The position numbers and the translations under genes are program-made. Source: Kiritimatiellales bacterium (lineage in GTDB: Bacteria; Verrucomicrobiota; Kiritimatiellia; Kiritimatiellales; Pontiellaceae). Taken from it: 5,589 nt of DNA. The notes under the pieces were generated by a model that saw only the letters and a program-made list of their open reading frames with translations, searched no databases and was not told where the DNA came from. Shown one piece after another: positions 5,224-5,589 of this stretch. The stretch lies in contig JAUUYK010000082.1 of assembly GCA_030588285.1 (NCBI GenBank), positions 1 through 5,589 on the forward strand. Reading direction: 5' to 3'. Every line of letters starts with the position of its first letter. The first letter of the stretch is position 1.

Positions 5224-5589
5224 TTATGGAAGGTTCACAAAATTGACGCCAATACGCGATTTATGGCCACTGAGCATATTCAAAAATCGGCAGGCATATT
5301 CATACCGCATTTGCCCAACAACCCTGAACTCGGCGTCATGAAGGCTTGTAGTCTCTGCGGCAACTACAAAACTCTGAACAACCACCTTTTCATTATCAAA
5401 AACACCATTGTTTTGTGCATAAAACACTTCATAATGAGGGTTATCTTCTCGGTTCGCATAACTTAAAGCTATTTTTATCCCCCCATCTGAAATAAACACA
5501 AAACGACCCTCTTCCGCATTTTCCAAAGGAGACCTGATGCACGCTCTCTTTATCAACTTCAGCGCGGTAAAGGGTTGCCACCCACTCAT
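5224..5589 (-). CDS. Unknown protein, possibly 5'-truncated by the window edge (at least 121 aa)
   Basis: An uninterrupted leftward frame runs from the window's last base to a TAA at 5224-5226. The ATG at 5587-5589 is the very edge, so it may be the true start or an internal methionine; no ribosome site can be inspected. The sequence is soluble, with alternating strands (GRFVFISDGGIKIALSYA, HYEVFYAQN, EKVVVQSFVVAAE) and a helical segment (AEFRVVGQMRYEYACRFLNML). I see no signal peptide, membrane segment or catalytic motif and do not recognise the family. It reads toward the transposase relic and is probably the last gene of a unit lying to the right. Confidence 0.6.
   Translation of the reverse strand: MSGWQPFTALKLIKRACIRSPLENAEEGRFVFISDGGIKIALSYANREDNPHYEVFYAQNNGVFDNEKVVVQSFVVAAETTSLHDAEFRVVGQMRYEYACRFLNMLSGHKSRIGVNFVNLP

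Noticed and set aside
1..5589. CRISPR array or tandem repeats
   Set aside because: No regularly spaced repeats were seen. The only long direct repeat is the single 173-bp duplication.

Overview
The window looks like an accessory, rearranged stretch of a bacterial chromosome with moderate GC content. No gene fixes the taxon. The RAYT-type transposase with an extra C-terminal domain and the gene style would suit the PVC/Kiritimatiellota-like part of the bacterial tree, but this is a weak inference and no ribosomal or other marker gene is present.

Layout from left to right. One small gene for a membrane-anchored protein of unknown function reads rightward (138-542). Next comes a 438-base stretch without a credible gene (543-980). 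It holds a 13-base inverted repeat, a tRNA-like 3' end (ACCCTCCACCA) and, just after it, a strong intrinsic terminator. Everything further right reads leftward: a lipoprotein-type glutathione peroxidase (981-1550); an rloB-like gene broken by a single-base frameshift (1645-2240); an AAA15/RloA-like ATPase gene (2240-3571); a truncated second copy of a RAYT 5' end (3677-3849); a scrap of an unrecognised reading frame (3850-3999); an intact RAYT transposase with a DprA/SLOG-like C-terminal extension (4012-4941); the N-terminal relic of a different Y1-family transposase (4942-5143); and the 3' part, or all, of an unknown gene running off the right edge (5224-5589).

The ATPase and RloB-like genes form a tight two-gene operon with a TGATG stop/start overlap. 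They are related to RloA/RloB-type (AbiL-like) pairs, an ATPase plus a Toprim-like effector linked to phage defence. The RloB frame is interrupted exactly at its most conserved C-terminal block, so the system is either recently inactivated or the sequence has an error there. Immediately upstream lies a perfect 16-bp palindrome, then a graveyard of REP-associated and IS200-like transposases. Together these suggest a defence operon inserted into, or bordered by, a transposon hot spot. The most unusual single item is the RAYT with its DprA-like C-terminal domain, followed directly by a small REP-like hairpin.
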